A stretch of 64,000 bases of DNA from Massilia endophytica (GCF_021165955.1 NZ_CP088952.1:3162001-3226000); one strand, 5' to 3'. Shown: positions 1 to 7,808, counted from the first letter of the stretch. Translations and numbers: made by a program. Notes: generated by a model from the letters alone, not told the origin.

Positions 1-2
1 GC

Positions 3-749
3 CATGTGAAAGGCGCCTTCACGGGCGCCGTGGCGAGCCGCGAAGGCCTGGTGCAGGCGGCGGATGGGGGCACGCTCTTCCTCGACGAAATCGGCGACAT
101 GCCCTTGCTGCTGCAGGTGAAGCTGCTGCGTGTACTGCAGGAGCGCGTGGTGCGCCAGCTGGGATCGGACAACGGCCGCCCGGTCGACGTGCGCGTGCTC
201 TCCGCCACCCACCGCGACCTGGACGCGGCCATGCTGGAAGGCCAGTTCCGCGAAGACCTTTACTACCGCCTGAACGTCATCACGCTCACCTTGCCGCCCC
301 TGTCGCAGCGGCGCGAGGATATCGGCCTGCTGGCCACGCAGTTCCTGCAATCCCTGGCGGCGAAATACCAGAAGACCGTGAACGGTTTCGCGCCGGACGC
401 GCTGGAAGCGCTGACGCGCGCCTCGTGGCCGGGCAACGTGCGCCAGCTCTACAACGTTGTGGAACATGTATGCGCGCTGGCCACGGCGCCCCTGGTGCCG
501 CTCTCGCTGGTCCAGCGCGCCTTGCGGGTGCCCTCGCTGGAAGTGCTCAGCTATACGGAAGCGAAGCAGCGCTTCGAGCGCAACTATCTCGTGCAGCTGC
601 TCAAGCTGACGGATGGCAATGTCGCCGACGCGGCCCGGCTCGCCGAGCGTAACCGCACGGAGTTCTACCGCCTGCTCCAGAAATACGACCTCAACGCCAG
701 CCAGTTCAGGGGGGACGGTCCACCTGTCGCCGAGGAGCGACAAGAATAG
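3..749 (+). CDS. glrR: Sigma-54-dependent response regulator, GlrR/QseF-like (5' partial)
   Basis: The C-terminal part of a bacterial enhancer-binding protein; the start lies before the window. The visible protein opens in the sigma-54-contacting GAFTGA loop, continues with Walker B (GGTLFLDEIGD), the arginine-finger region (FREDLYYRLNV) and the WPGNVRQL segment of the AAA+ domain, and ends with a Fis-type helix-turn-helix (GNVADAARLAERNRTEFYRLL, about residues 200-220 of the fragment). The RNRTEFY signature of the last helix is characteristic of GlrR (YfhA/QseF), which pairs with the kinase GlrK in E. coli. The receiver domain is not in view, so the family call rests on the C-terminal half. 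The next gene downstream carries GlrR-type sites and a sigma-54 promoter, which supports the assignment. Confidence 0.85.
   Translation, partial: HVKGAFTGAVASREGLVQAADGGTLFLDEIGDMPLLLQVKLLRVLQERVVRQLGSDNGRPVDVRVLSATHRDLDAAMLEGQFREDLYYRLNVITLTLPPLSQRREDIGLLATQFLQSLAAKYQKTVNGFAPDALEALTRASWPGNVRQLYNVVEHVCALATAPLVPLSLVQRALRVPSLEVLSYTEAKQRFERNYLVQLLKLTDGNVADAARLAERNRTEFYRLLQKYDLNASQFRGDGPPVAEERQE
725..742. promoter_or_regulatory. GlrR-type activator site 2 (TGTC-N10-GACA)
   Basis: A perfect TGTC-N10-GACA match, extended to TGTCG-N8-CGACA, inside the last codons of the glrR gene. This is the consensus known for GlrR in enterobacteria. Its centre is 66 bp from the next identical-type site and about 175 bp upstream of the inferred sigma-54 start. 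Confidence 0.6.
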
Positions 750-779
750 TTCCTTAAAAATCAGCCACTTATACGATTG

Positions 780-826
780 CGCCCGCCATCTGTCGCCAGG
801 TCCCGACAGATGGCGGGCGTTTTTTA
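780..826 (+). terminator. Rho-independent terminator of glrR
   Basis: A perfect 16-bp stem (780-795 with 804-819), an 8-nt loop and a T-run from 820. It ends the glrR transcript. The same bases contain a TGTC-N10-GACA palindrome. Confidence 0.92.
791..808. promoter_or_regulatory. GlrR-type activator site 1 (TGTC-N10-GACA)
   Basis: A second perfect TGTC-N10-GACA (extended arms TGTCG/CGACA), embedded in the upper stem and loop of the glrR terminator. Its centre lies about 110 bp upstream of the inferred start of the sigma-54 promoter, a normal distance for an enhancer-binding protein. Confidence 0.62.
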
Positions 827-850
827 TTTCTGGTCGGAACGGCAATATTG

Positions 851-863
851 CAAGCCCTTGATT
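851..863 (-). promoter_or_regulatory. Putative IHF site
   Basis: On the minus strand the bases AATCAAGGGCTTG fit the IHF consensus WATCAR-N4-TTR. The site lies between the activator sites and the -24/-12 promoter, where DNA bending is normally needed. A short consensus can occur by chance; the position raises the likelihood. Confidence 0.5.
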
Positions 864-882
864 TTGCTGGCTTTTCGCAAGC

Positions 883-897
883 TGGCACGGCACTTGC
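883..897 (+). promoter_or_regulatory. Sigma-54 (-24/-12) promoter of the BON-domain gene
   Basis: TGGCACG-N4-TTGC, with the invariant GG (884-885) and GC (896-897) exactly 10 bp apart, matches the RpoN consensus fully. Transcription would begin near 909, leaving a leader of about 45 nt before the ATG at 954. Confidence 0.88.
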
Positions 898-953
898 GAT
901 ACAGGGGCTAACGTCACACTCGGCGTTACTCAACCATGAATGGAGATAAGACC

Positions 954-1274
954 ATGACGCATACCAAACTGATCGCCTCCCTGCTGGCCGCTGCCACCAT
1001 GGGTGCCGCTTCGCTGACCGTCATTGCTGCCGAGCCGCAACAAGATGCCGCGATGGCGGGCGCCGCTGCGGCGACCGGGGATACCGCGCTGACTTCCAAG
1101 GTGAAGGCTGCGCTGGCAGACCAGAAACAAATCGGTGTCACGACCAACCAGGGCGTGGTGGTGCTGACGGGCACCGTTGCCAGCACCGATGAAGGCACGA
1201 AGGCGATCCAGGCGGCATCCGCCGTGGCCGGTGTGAAGGAAGTGAAGAGCGAACTGACCGTCGCTAGCAAGTGA
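954..1274 (+). CDS. Periplasmic BON-domain protein (106 aa)
   Basis: A small exported protein. A hydrophobic signal peptide (MTHTKLIASLLAAATMGAAS) is followed by a low-complexity linker and a single BON domain of about 60 residues (from TALTSKVKAAL to VKEVKSELTV). BON domains bind phospholipid or envelope surfaces; OsmY-type relatives carry two and respond to envelope or osmotic stress. The start at 954 is chosen over an in-frame ATG at 936 because GGAGA stands about 8 nt before it and the signal peptide then begins at residue 1. Only a sigma-54 promoter with GlrR-type sites is visible upstream, so expression probably depends on the neighbouring regulator. Its exact role is unknown. Confidence 0.9.
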   Translation: MTHTKLIASLLAAATMGAASLTVIAAEPQQDAAMAGAAAATGDTALTSKVKAALADQKQIGVTTNQGVVVLTGTVASTDEGTKAIQAASAVAGVKEVKSELTVASK

Positions 1275-1336
1275 GCAAGTCCCAGTAGTACCCGCAGTAC
1301 CAGCATCTGAGAGTAGTAGAAGTACCTCCCCTTAGA

Positions 1337-1370
1337 ACGGGTGACGCGCAAGCGTCACCCGTCTTTTTTT
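1337..1370 (+). terminator. Terminator of the BON-domain gene
   Basis: A perfect 11-bp stem (1337-1347 / 1352-1362) closed by a GCAA tetraloop and followed by a run of eight T. It acts on the plus strand; the minus-strand side lacks a T-run, so it is weak for hom. Confidence 0.9.
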
Positions 1371-2691
1371 ACGCGAGGTTTTCGAGGCGGATCTTGGTCA
1401 CGCTGCCCAGCACCGTGGGCAGGCCTTCCATGCGGGCGATGGCCGCCTGCACGTTCTTTTCCTGCGACTGGTGCGTGAGCATGATGATGTCGGCGTGGGT
1501 TTCGCCTTCCGCCGGCTCCTTCTGCAGCATGGCGTCGATGGAGATCGAGCCGTCCGCCAGGATGCGGGTGAGGTCGGCCAGCACGCCAGGCTGGTCGGCC
1601 ACGCGCATGCGCAGGTAGTAGGATGTGGTCACTTCGGCCATCGGCAGGATGGCGATGTCCGCCAGCTCGTTCGGCTGGAAGGCCAGGTGCGGCACGCGGT
1701 GCTCGGGGTCGGCTGTGGCCAGGCGGGTGATATCCACCAGGTCCGCGATCACGGCGGAAGCGGTAGGCTCGGCGCCCGCGCCCTTGCCGTAGTAGAGCGT
1801 GGCGCCGATGGCGTCGCCCTGCACCAGCACGGCGTTCATGGCCCCTTCCACATTCGCGATCAGGCGCTTGGATGGAATCAGCGTGGGGTGCACGCGCAGC
1901 TCGATGCCTTCCGTGCCGTTCACGCGTGCGCGCTTGGCAATGCCCAGCAGCTTGATGCGGTAGCCCAGCTGCTCGGCATAGCGGATATCCACGGCTTCGA
2001 GCTTGGTGATGCCTTCCACGTGCGCCTTGGAGAACTGCACGGGAATACCGAATGCGATGGCGGACATGATGGTGGCCTTGTGCGCCGCGTCCACGCCTTC
2101 GATGTCGAAGGTGGGATCGGCTTCCGCATAGCCCAGCTCCTGCGCCTGTTTCAGCACGGTGCCGAAGTCCAGGCCCTTGTCGCGCATTTCGGAGAGAATG
2201 AAGTTGGTGGTGCCGTTGATGATGCCCGCGATCCATTCGATGCGGTTGGCGGTGAGGCCTTCGCGCAGCGCCTTGATGATGGGGATGCCGCCTGCAACGG
2301 CAGCCTCGAAGGCCACCATCACGCCTTTTTCCTGCGCGGCCTTGAAGATCTCGTTGCCGTGCACGGCCAGCAGGGCCTTGTTGGCGGTGACCACGTGCTT
2401 GCCGTTGGCGATGGCCTTCAGCACCAGCTCCTTCGCGGTGTCGTAGCCGCCGATCAGTTCAACGACGATATCGATTGCGGGATCGTTGACGATGTCGAAG
2501 GGATCGGCCACCACCTTCACTTCGCCGTTCGTGCGCTGCCTCGCGCGCTCCAGGTTGCGCGCCGATACCGCAACGACTTCGATGCCGCGGCCCGCGCGGC
2601 GGCGGATCTCTTCCTGGTTGCGTTTCAGGACGTCGAAGGTGCCGCCGCCCACATTGCCTACACCCAGCAGGCCTACTTTGATGGATTTCAT
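1369..2691 (-). CDS. hom: Homoserine dehydrogenase
   Basis: Reduces aspartate semialdehyde to homoserine with NAD(P)H, the branch point to threonine and methionine. The 440-aa length is normal for monofunctional enzymes. The N-terminal Rossmann motif GLLGVGNVGGGTFDVL (residues 8-23) binds the cofactor, the middle carries the catalytic homoserine-binding region, and the last 90 residues form an ACT domain, which suggests threonine feedback. It lies 30 bp downstream of alaA on the same strand, so the two are probably cotranscribed. In many relatives thrC follows hom; here the reading ends at a terminator hairpin and no thrC is present in the window. Confidence 0.95.
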   Translation of the reverse strand: MKSIKVGLLGVGNVGGGTFDVLKRNQEEIRRRAGRGIEVVAVSARNLERARQRTNGEVKVVADPFDIVNDPAIDIVVELIGGYDTAKELVLKAIANGKHVVTANKALLAVHGNEIFKAAQEKGVMVAFEAAVAGGIPIIKALREGLTANRIEWIAGIINGTTNFILSEMRDKGLDFGTVLKQAQELGYAEADPTFDIEGVDAAHKATIMSAIAFGIPVQFSKAHVEGITKLEAVDIRYAEQLGYRIKLLGIAKRARVNGTEGIELRVHPTLIPSKRLIANVEGAMNAVLVQGDAIGATLYYGKGAGAEPTASAVIADLVDITRLATADPEHRVPHLAFQPNELADIAILPMAEVTTSYYLRMRVADQPGVLADLTRILADGSISIDAMLQKEPAEGETHADIIMLTHQSQEKNVQAAIARMEGLPTVLGSVTKIRLENLA

Positions 2692-2721
2692 AATTCTGGT
2701 TCTTGTTGCGTGTTGATCGGG

Positions 2722-3945
2722 TCAGCCCTGCCGTTTCCGGTAGCCGTCCAGGAAGCGCGCAATGCGTCCGAAGGCGTCCGTCATGTCGTCGGTATTGGGC
2801 AGGAACACCACGCGGAAGTGATCCGGCGATATCCAGTTGAAGCCCGTACCCTGGACCACCAGGACCTTGGTTTCTGCCAGCAGATCGTAGGCGAACTGCT
2901 GGTCGTCCGCGATCGGATAGACCTTCGGATCAAGACGGGGGAACATGTACAGCGCTGCCTTGGGCTTGACCACGCTGACGCCGGGAATGTCGGTCAGCAG
3001 CTGGTATGCCAGGTCGCGCTGCTTCAGCAGCCGCCCGCCGGGGCCCACCAGGTCTTGTATGCTCTGGTAGCCGCCGAGCGCAGTCTGGATGGCAAACTGG
3101 CCCGGTGCGTTCGCGCACAGGCGCATCGAGGCCAGCATGTTCAGGCCTTCGATATAGTCTTTCGCGTGTCTCTTCTCGCCCGACACCACCATCCAGCCGG
3201 CGCGGTAGCCGCAGGAACGGTAGTTCTTGGACAGGCCGTTGAAGGTCACGCACAGCAGGTCCTCGCACAGGGAGGCGATGGAAGTGTGCTGGGCGCCATC
3301 GTACAGCACCTTGTCGTAGATTTCGTCGGCGTAGATGATGAGCTGGTGCTGGCGCGCCAGCTCGATAATCTGCAGCAGCACCTCGTCCGGATACAGCGCG
3401 CCGGTCGGGTTGTTCGGGTTGATGACGACGATGGCCTTGGTATTGGGCGTGATCTTGCGCCGCATGTCCTCGATGTCGGGATACCAGTCCTGCTGCTCGT
3501 CGCAGATATAGTGCACGGGGCGGCCGCCGGACAGGCTGACGGCCGCGGTCCACAGGGGATAATCCGGCGCGGGCACCAGCACCTCGTCGCCGTTGTTCAG
3601 CAGCGCGTTCATCGACATCACGATGAGCTCCGAGGCGCCGTTGCCGAGGTAGATGTCGTCGATGCTCACGCCCGCAATGTTCTTGCTCTGGGTGTAGTGC
3701 ATCACCGCCTTGCGCGGTGCAAACATGCCCTTCGAGTCGGTGTAGCCTGCCGCATTGGGCAGGTTCACCATCATGTCGTGCACGATCTCGTCGGGCGGGT
3801 CGAAGCCGAACACCGCCAGGTTGCCGATGTTCAGCTTGGTGATCTTGTGGCCCTCTTCTTCCATCTGGCGCGCCTTTTCGGGCACGGGACCACGGATCTC
3901 ATAGCAAACTTCAGCCAGCTTGTTCGATTTCTGAATCGGTCGCAA
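2722..3945 (-). CDS. alaA: Alanine-synthesising aminotransferase (AlaA type)
   Basis: A fold-type I PLP aminotransferase of 407 aa that closely follows E. coli AlaA in length and spacing: PNNPTG at about 177-182, ADEIYDK with the cofactor-binding Asp207, and the Schiff-base lysine at 240 in GLSKNYRS. AlaA makes alanine from pyruvate and glutamate. The start agrees with the family (MRPIQKSNKL against MSPIEKSSKL). The gene is divergent from the DUF498 gene and precedes hom. Substrate preference within this class cannot be fixed from sequence alone; another alanine or valine transaminase role is possible. Confidence 0.85.
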   Translation of the reverse strand: MRPIQKSNKLAEVCYEIRGPVPEKARQMEEEGHKITKLNIGNLAVFGFDPPDEIVHDMMVNLPNAAGYTDSKGMFAPRKAVMHYTQSKNIAGVSIDDIYLGNGASELIVMSMNALLNNGDEVLVPAPDYPLWTAAVSLSGGRPVHYICDEQQDWYPDIEDMRRKITPNTKAIVVINPNNPTGALYPDEVLLQIIELARQHQLIIYADEIYDKVLYDGAQHTSIASLCEDLLCVTFNGLSKNYRSCGYRAGWMVVSGEKRHAKDYIEGLNMLASMRLCANAPGQFAIQTALGGYQSIQDLVGPGGRLLKQRDLAYQLLTDIPGVSVVKPKAALYMFPRLDPKVYPIADDQQFAYDLLAETKVLVVQGTGFNWISPDHFRVVFLPNTDDMTDAFGRIARFLDGYRKRQG

Positions 3946-4087
3946 AATCTTCCCCGGTGTAAAAATGCTGCATTGCGAAAATAAAACCCATTCTGCCGAA
4001 TGCGCCTGATTTAATCAACCACCGGGGGCGGCTGGCGGGGAAAACGTTACAATAAAGGCTCTTTTGCCAGCAATATCCCCTCCGATC

Positions 4088-4465
4088 ATGAAGCTTCACG
4101 CCAGTTCTACCCAGCAATATCAAACCATTACGGGTTATTTCCCCGGCGGCGTCGAGATCAACGCCAAGCCCTACGACGCCAGCCTGCTGGTGCTGCCCGA
4201 GGTCGCGCCCCGCCCCTGGCCGGTGGAGAACTTCGCCTCCCTCACGGTGGAGCACTTCGAGCAGCTGCTGGCCGAGCAGCCGGACGTCGTCATCCTGGGC
4301 ACCGGGGAGCGCCAGCGCTTCGTGCATCCGCGCCTGAGCGCGCCGCTCACCAGCCGCCAGATCGGCGTGGAGTGCATGGACACGAACGCCGCCTGCCGCA
4401 CCTACAACATCCTGATGGGCGAAGGGCGCAAGGTGCTGCTCGCCCTCATCATCGAAAAGTCTTGA
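4088..4465 (+). CDS. Mth938-like (DUF498) domain protein
   Basis: A 125-aa cytosolic single-domain protein of the DUF498/Mth938 family, related to the mitochondrial complex I assembly factor NDUFAF3; bacterial function is not established. Recognisable family features are the core VVILGTGERQRF and the C-terminal MDTNAACRTYNILMGEGR segment. The start is taken at the ATG in 'ATGAAGCTTCAC', because the family begins just before the first beta strand; an upstream in-frame ATG at 4064 would add eight non-conserved residues. It lies 59 bp before a peroxiredoxin gene and may share its transcript. Confidence 0.88.
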   Translation: MKLHASSTQQYQTITGYFPGGVEINAKPYDASLLVLPEVAPRPWPVENFASLTVEHFEQLLAEQPDVVILGTGERQRFVHPRLSAPLTSRQIGVECMDTNAACRTYNILMGEGRKVLLALIIEKS

Positions 4466-4524
4466 AAACAGAAAACTTGCCTCAATATTAAAGACCAAAA
4501 TAACACTTCCTCCAGGAGAACCTT

Positions 4525-4983
4525 GTGGCCGACAGCCTCATCGCCGACTTTTCCGCTCCCATGACGGGCGGACAGACCTTCCAGCTCTCCGGCCGTCCGG
4601 CCAAGTCCACCGTGCTGTTCTTCTACCCCAAGGACAATACCCCGGGCTGCACCACGGAGAACATGGCCTTCCGCGACCTGCACGACAAGTTCACCGCCGC
4701 GGGCGCCGAGGTGTATGGCGTGAGCCGCGACTCCCTGCGTTCGCACGAAGGCTTCAAGGCCAAGCTGGGCCTGCCTTTCGAGCTCATTTCCGACCCCGAC
4801 GAGGCGCTGTGCCAGATCTTCAATGTCATGAAGCTGAAAAAAATGTATGGCAAAGAAGTACGGGGAATCGAGCGCAGCACGTTTGTCATTGACGCAAACG
4901 GCCGATTGGTGAAAGAATGGAGAGGCGTGAAAGTACCTAATCACGTGGACGAAGTGCTGGAATTTGTAGCGCGTCAGGGCTGA
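4525..4983 (+). CDS. bcp: Thioredoxin-dependent thiol peroxidase (Bcp/PrxQ family)
   Basis: Reduces hydrogen peroxide and organic hydroperoxides. The peroxidatic cysteine is Cys42 in the motif TPGCTTE, preceded by the typical FFYPKDNTPGC stretch. The resolving cysteine five residues later, as in E. coli Bcp, is absent; the only other cysteine is Cys96 in EALCQIF. The enzyme is therefore either a 1-Cys type or uses the more distal cysteine as some PrxQ subtypes do. Translation starts with GTG, supported by AGGAGAA directly upstream. 152 aa is a normal length. The gene precedes phoH. Confidence 0.92.
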   Translation: MADSLIADFSAPMTGGQTFQLSGRPAKSTVLFFYPKDNTPGCTTENMAFRDLHDKFTAAGAEVYGVSRDSLRSHEGFKAKLGLPFELISDPDEALCQIFNVMKLKKMYGKEVRGIERSTFVIDANGRLVKEWRGVKVPNHVDEVLEFVARQG

Positions 4984-5220
4984 ACGAACGCGCTGCACAC
5001 TCAGCGATGCTCAACCGCAGCAGAACCTTGAAGTGTGTTAGCCAGATTTTGAGTCAAGCGAGTTCCTCTTCTCAAACTGCCAGGCGGCTGTCCGGCCGCC
5101 TCCCGGTATGTTTTACGGGCACGCAAAGCCCGCAGGCATCCTTATTATCCAAACCAGTCTCCGATACGCACCCTGGCTCCTGCCATGGCGTGTGCGGACA
5201 TTTTTCATATTGAGATCCTG

Positions 5221-6990
5221 ATGCCACTGCCAAAACTGCCTACCAAGCCAGCCACGCTCCTGCTGGCAAAAGATTACCCGAAGGCCGGCGGCGCCAACGC
5301 CGTGCCCTTCCCCGACGAAGAAGCAGCGCCTGCGCCGAAGAAAGCGGCCGTGAAGGCAGCTGCGAAGACCGCCAAGCCCGCGGCAAAGAAAACCGCCGCG
5401 AAGAAAGCGCCCGCGCTCAAGCTGGCGCCGCCCGCGCCGCAGCCTGCGGCCGAAGCGCCCGTGCGCGCCAAGACCGCGCGCAGCAAGCTCACGCCCGTCA
5501 AGGCCGAAGCGCCGCATCCGGCCAAGCACAAGCCGCATGAAGTGCAGATCAAGTCCTCCACCAGCCGCAAGGCCGACAAGAGCGGCCTGACGAAGCTCTT
5601 CGTGCTCGACACGAATGTGCTGATGCACGACCCGACGTCCCTCTTCCGCTTCGAAGAGCACGATGTCTTCCTGCCGATGATGACGCTGGAAGAACTGGAC
5701 AACCACAAGAAAGGCATGTCCGAAGTGGCGCGCAACGCGCGCCAGGTGTCGCGCACCCTGGACGCGCTGGTGGGCGGCACCGAGGAAGACGCCATCGAGC
5801 AGGGCATCCCCCTGTCGAAGCTGGGCAACAAGGATGCCAAGGGGCGCCTCTTCTTCCAGACCCGGGTGCAGGTGGCGGACCTGCCGGAAGGCCTGCCGCA
5901 AGGGAAGGCCGACAACCAGATCCTGGCCGTGGTGCGTTCGCTGGAAAGCGAGCAGCCTGGCCGCGCGGTGGTGCTGGTGTCCAAGGACATCAACATGCGC
6001 ATCAAGGCGCGCGCCCTGGGCCTGCCCGCGGAAGACTACTTCAACGACCACGTGCTGGAAGATACCGACCTGCTGTACTCGGGTATCGTCCAGCTGCCGG
6101 ACGACTTCTGGAACAAGCATGGCAAGGACATGGAGTCCTGGCAGGACACGCGCAACGGCTACAGCACCACGTTCTACCGCGTGACCGGCCCCTTCGTGCC
6201 TTCGCTGCTGGTGAACCAGTTTGTCTACCTGGAGCCGAACAACGGCGAGTCCTCTTTCTACGGCCAGGTGAAACAGCTGAACGGCAAGACCGCCGTGATC
6301 AAGGTGCTGCGCGACTATAGCCACAACAAGAACAATGTGTGGGGCGTGACCGCGCGCAACCGCGAGCAGAACTTCGCGCTCAACCTGCTCATGGATCCGG
6401 AATGCGATTTCGTCACCCTGCTCGGCCAGGCCGGTACGGGCAAGACCCTGCTGGCGCTGGCCTCCGGCTTGGCGCAGGTGCTGGAGACCAAGCTGTATAA
6501 CGAGATCATCGTCACCCGCGTCACGGTGCCGGTGGGCGAAGACATCGGCTTCCTGCCCGGAACGGAGGAAGAGAAGATGGGTCCGTGGATGGGCGCCTTC
6601 GACGACAACCTCGAAGTGCTCAACAAATCCGACGGCGACGCGGGTGAATGGGGCCGTGCGGCGACGCAGGACCTGATCCGTTCGCGCATCAAGATCAAGT
6701 CCCTGAACTTCATGCGGGGCCGCACCTTCGTCAACAAGTTCCTCATCATCGACGAAGCGCAGAACCTCACGCCGAAGCAGATGAAGACCCTGGTGACGCG
6801 CGCCGGTCCCGGCACGAAGATCCTCTGCCTGGGCAATATCGCCCAGATCGACACGCCCTACCTGACGGAAGGTTCGAGCGGCCTGACTTACGTGGTGGAC
6901 CGCTTCAAGGGCTGGTCGCACAGCGGCCACGTCACCCTGGCGCGCGGCGAACGCTCGCGCCTCGCCGACCACGCCAGCGACGTGCTCTAA
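5221..6990 (+). CDS. PIN domain-PhoH family ATPase
   Basis: A two-domain protein of 589 aa. A Lys/Ala/Pro-rich tail (residues 1-125) is followed by a PIN domain (FVLDTNVLMHDPTSLF; acidic nuclease residues) at about 130-290, and a PhoH P-loop ATPase domain with Walker A GQAGTGKT (about 402-409) and Walker B FLIIDEAQN. PIN-PhoH (PhoH2) proteins have been described as ATP-dependent RNA helicase/ribonucleases; the physiological role in proteobacteria is unclear. The start at 5221 is preferred over 5185 because the conserved part of the tail begins there; neither start has a strong ribosome site. Transcription ends in the repeat hairpins at 6994-7094. Confidence 0.88.
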   Translation: MPLPKLPTKPATLLLAKDYPKAGGANAVPFPDEEAAPAPKKAAVKAAAKTAKPAAKKTAAKKAPALKLAPPAPQPAAEAPVRAKTARSKLTPVKAEAPHPAKHKPHEVQIKSSTSRKADKSGLTKLFVLDTNVLMHDPTSLFRFEEHDVFLPMMTLEELDNHKKGMSEVARNARQVSRTLDALVGGTEEDAIEQGIPLSKLGNKDAKGRLFFQTRVQVADLPEGLPQGKADNQILAVVRSLESEQPGRAVVLVSKDINMRIKARALGLPAEDYFNDHVLEDTDLLYSGIVQLPDDFWNKHGKDMESWQDTRNGYSTTFYRVTGPFVPSLLVNQFVYLEPNNGESSFYGQVKQLNGKTAVIKVLRDYSHNKNNVWGVTARNREQNFALNLLMDPECDFVTLLGQAGTGKTLLALASGLAQVLETKLYNEIIVTRVTVPVGEDIGFLPGTEEEKMGPWMGAFDDNLEVLNKSDGDAGEWGRAATQDLIRSRIKIKSLNFMRGRTFVNKFLIIDEAQNLTPKQMKTLVTRAGPGTKILCLGNIAQIDTPYLTEGSSGLTYVVDRFKGWSHSGHVTLARGERSRLADHASDVL

Positions 6991-7095
6991 AAATTCCTTA
7001 AAGGGGACAGACGGGGACGCCGAGTCCCCTTTAAGAAACAAGAGCAGCAGCGCAAAAATTGCTTAAAGGGGTCTGTCCCCTTTAGGCAATTTTTT
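6990..7095. repeat. REP-like palindromic repeat, locus A (also bidirectional terminator)
   Basis: Two consecutive hairpins between convergent genes. The first pairs 6994-7008 with 7024-7038 (one mismatch, 15-nt loop). The second pairs 7054-7071 with 7077-7094, 18 bp with one G-U and loop TCTGT, core GGGGTCTGTCCCC, ending in a T-run on both strands. The same core recurs at 34474, 43821/43861 and 54398/54430. It probably terminates both phoH and the VOC gene. Confidence 0.85.
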
Positions 7096-7522
7096 ATTGG
7101 ACGCGGCGGGCGATGGGGTGATCGGGATTGAGCTGCAAAAGGTCCCACAGGTTGCCGTAGAGGTCCGCGAAGACGGCGACCATGCCGTAGTCCGCTTCCT
7201 TGGGCTCGCGGACGATGCGCACGCCGCGCTCCTGCAGGCGGCGGTAGTCGCGCCAGAAGTCGTCCGTGTTCAGGAAGAGGAAGACGCGGCCGCCCGCCTG
7301 GTTGCCGATGAAGTCTTCCTGCTCGGGCTTGGAGGCGCGCGCCAGCAGGATGGTGGTGCCGCTGCCGCCCGGCGGCGCCACCACCACCCAGCGCTTGTCC
7401 TGCTCGGCCTGATAGCTGTCGTCCAGCAGCTCGAAGCCGAGCGTGTTGACGTAGAAGTCGATGGCCTCGTCGTAGTCGCGGACGACAAGGGCGATGTGTA
7501 CGATGGATTGTTTGGCTGTCAT
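7094..7522 (-). CDS. VOC-family (glyoxalase/bleomycin-resistance fold) protein
   Basis: A 142-aa vicinal-oxygen-chelate protein with two beta-alpha-beta-beta-beta halves. The first begins IVHIALVVRDYDEAIDFYVNTLGF, with His9 as likely metal ligand; the second contains GVRIVREPKEADYG and ends AVFADLYGNLWDLLQL, the usual closing motif of the fold. VOC proteins include lyases, dioxygenases and drug-binding proteins, and sequence alone does not pick one. It stands alone, convergent with phoH, with which it shares the hairpin terminator. Confidence 0.85.
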   Translation of the reverse strand: MTAKQSIVHIALVVRDYDEAIDFYVNTLGFELLDDSYQAEQDKRWVVVAPPGGSGTTILLARASKPEQEDFIGNQAGGRVFLFLNTDDFWRDYRRLQERGVRIVREPKEADYGMVAVFADLYGNLWDLLQLNPDHPIARRVQ

Positions 7523-7546
7523 GCGAATATTGTAGACCGCATTCGC

Positions 7547-7577
7547 TTGACCTTGCCACGGTGGGAAGGACTAGAGT
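7547..7577 (+). promoter_or_regulatory. CueR-type promoter of copZ
   Basis: -35 TTGACC (7547-7552) and -10 TAGAGT (7572-7577) are separated by 19 bp, the overlong spacer typical of MerR-family promoters, and the spacer holds a dyad (CCTTGCCACGGTGGGAAGG) that closely matches known CueR operators. Confidence 0.82.
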
Positions 7578-7606
7578 GAAGCCATCACCACTGCGAAGGA
7601 GTTGTT

Positions 7607-7807
7607 ATGTACAAGCTGGAAGTAGACAAGATGAGCTGCGGCCATTGCGTGGCCACCGTCACCAGGGCCGTCAAGGCGCTCGACAGCGATGCGAAGGTCG
7701 ATATCGACCTGGCCAGCAGGCAGGTCAAGATCGACACCGATGCGGAGCTGGACGAGGTGCGCGAGGCCATTGCGGCGGCGGGCTACCCCGTCCTCAGCGC
7801 GGCCTGA
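7607..7807 (+). CDS. copZ: Copper chaperone / heavy-metal-associated domain protein
   Basis: A 66-aa single HMA domain with ferredoxin-like fold. The Cu(I) site is Cys11-x-x-Cys14 in MSCGHC, and the loop DIDLASRQVKID is typical. It would carry Cu(I) to the copA ATPase encoded nearby. GGAG precedes the ATG by 8 nt. It has its own CueR-type promoter although copA and cueR are on the opposite strand 1-3 kb away. Its stop is 1 bp from the stop of the convergent GST gene. Confidence 0.93.
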   Translation: MYKLEVDKMSCGHCVATVTRAVKALDSDAKVDIDLASRQVKIDTDAELDEVREAIAAAGYPVLSAA

Positions 7808-7808
7808 T

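Noticed and set aside
1471..3984. An 837-codon open frame opposite hom and alaA
   Set aside because: It mirrors two well-conserved genes on the other strand, is His/Ala/Arg/Asp-rich without any domain, and is typical of antisense frames in high-GC DNA.
5082..5101. Hairpin between bcp and the PhoH gene as a terminator
   Set aside because: Stem is only 7 bp and no T-run follows; it could be a transcript end but is not supported.
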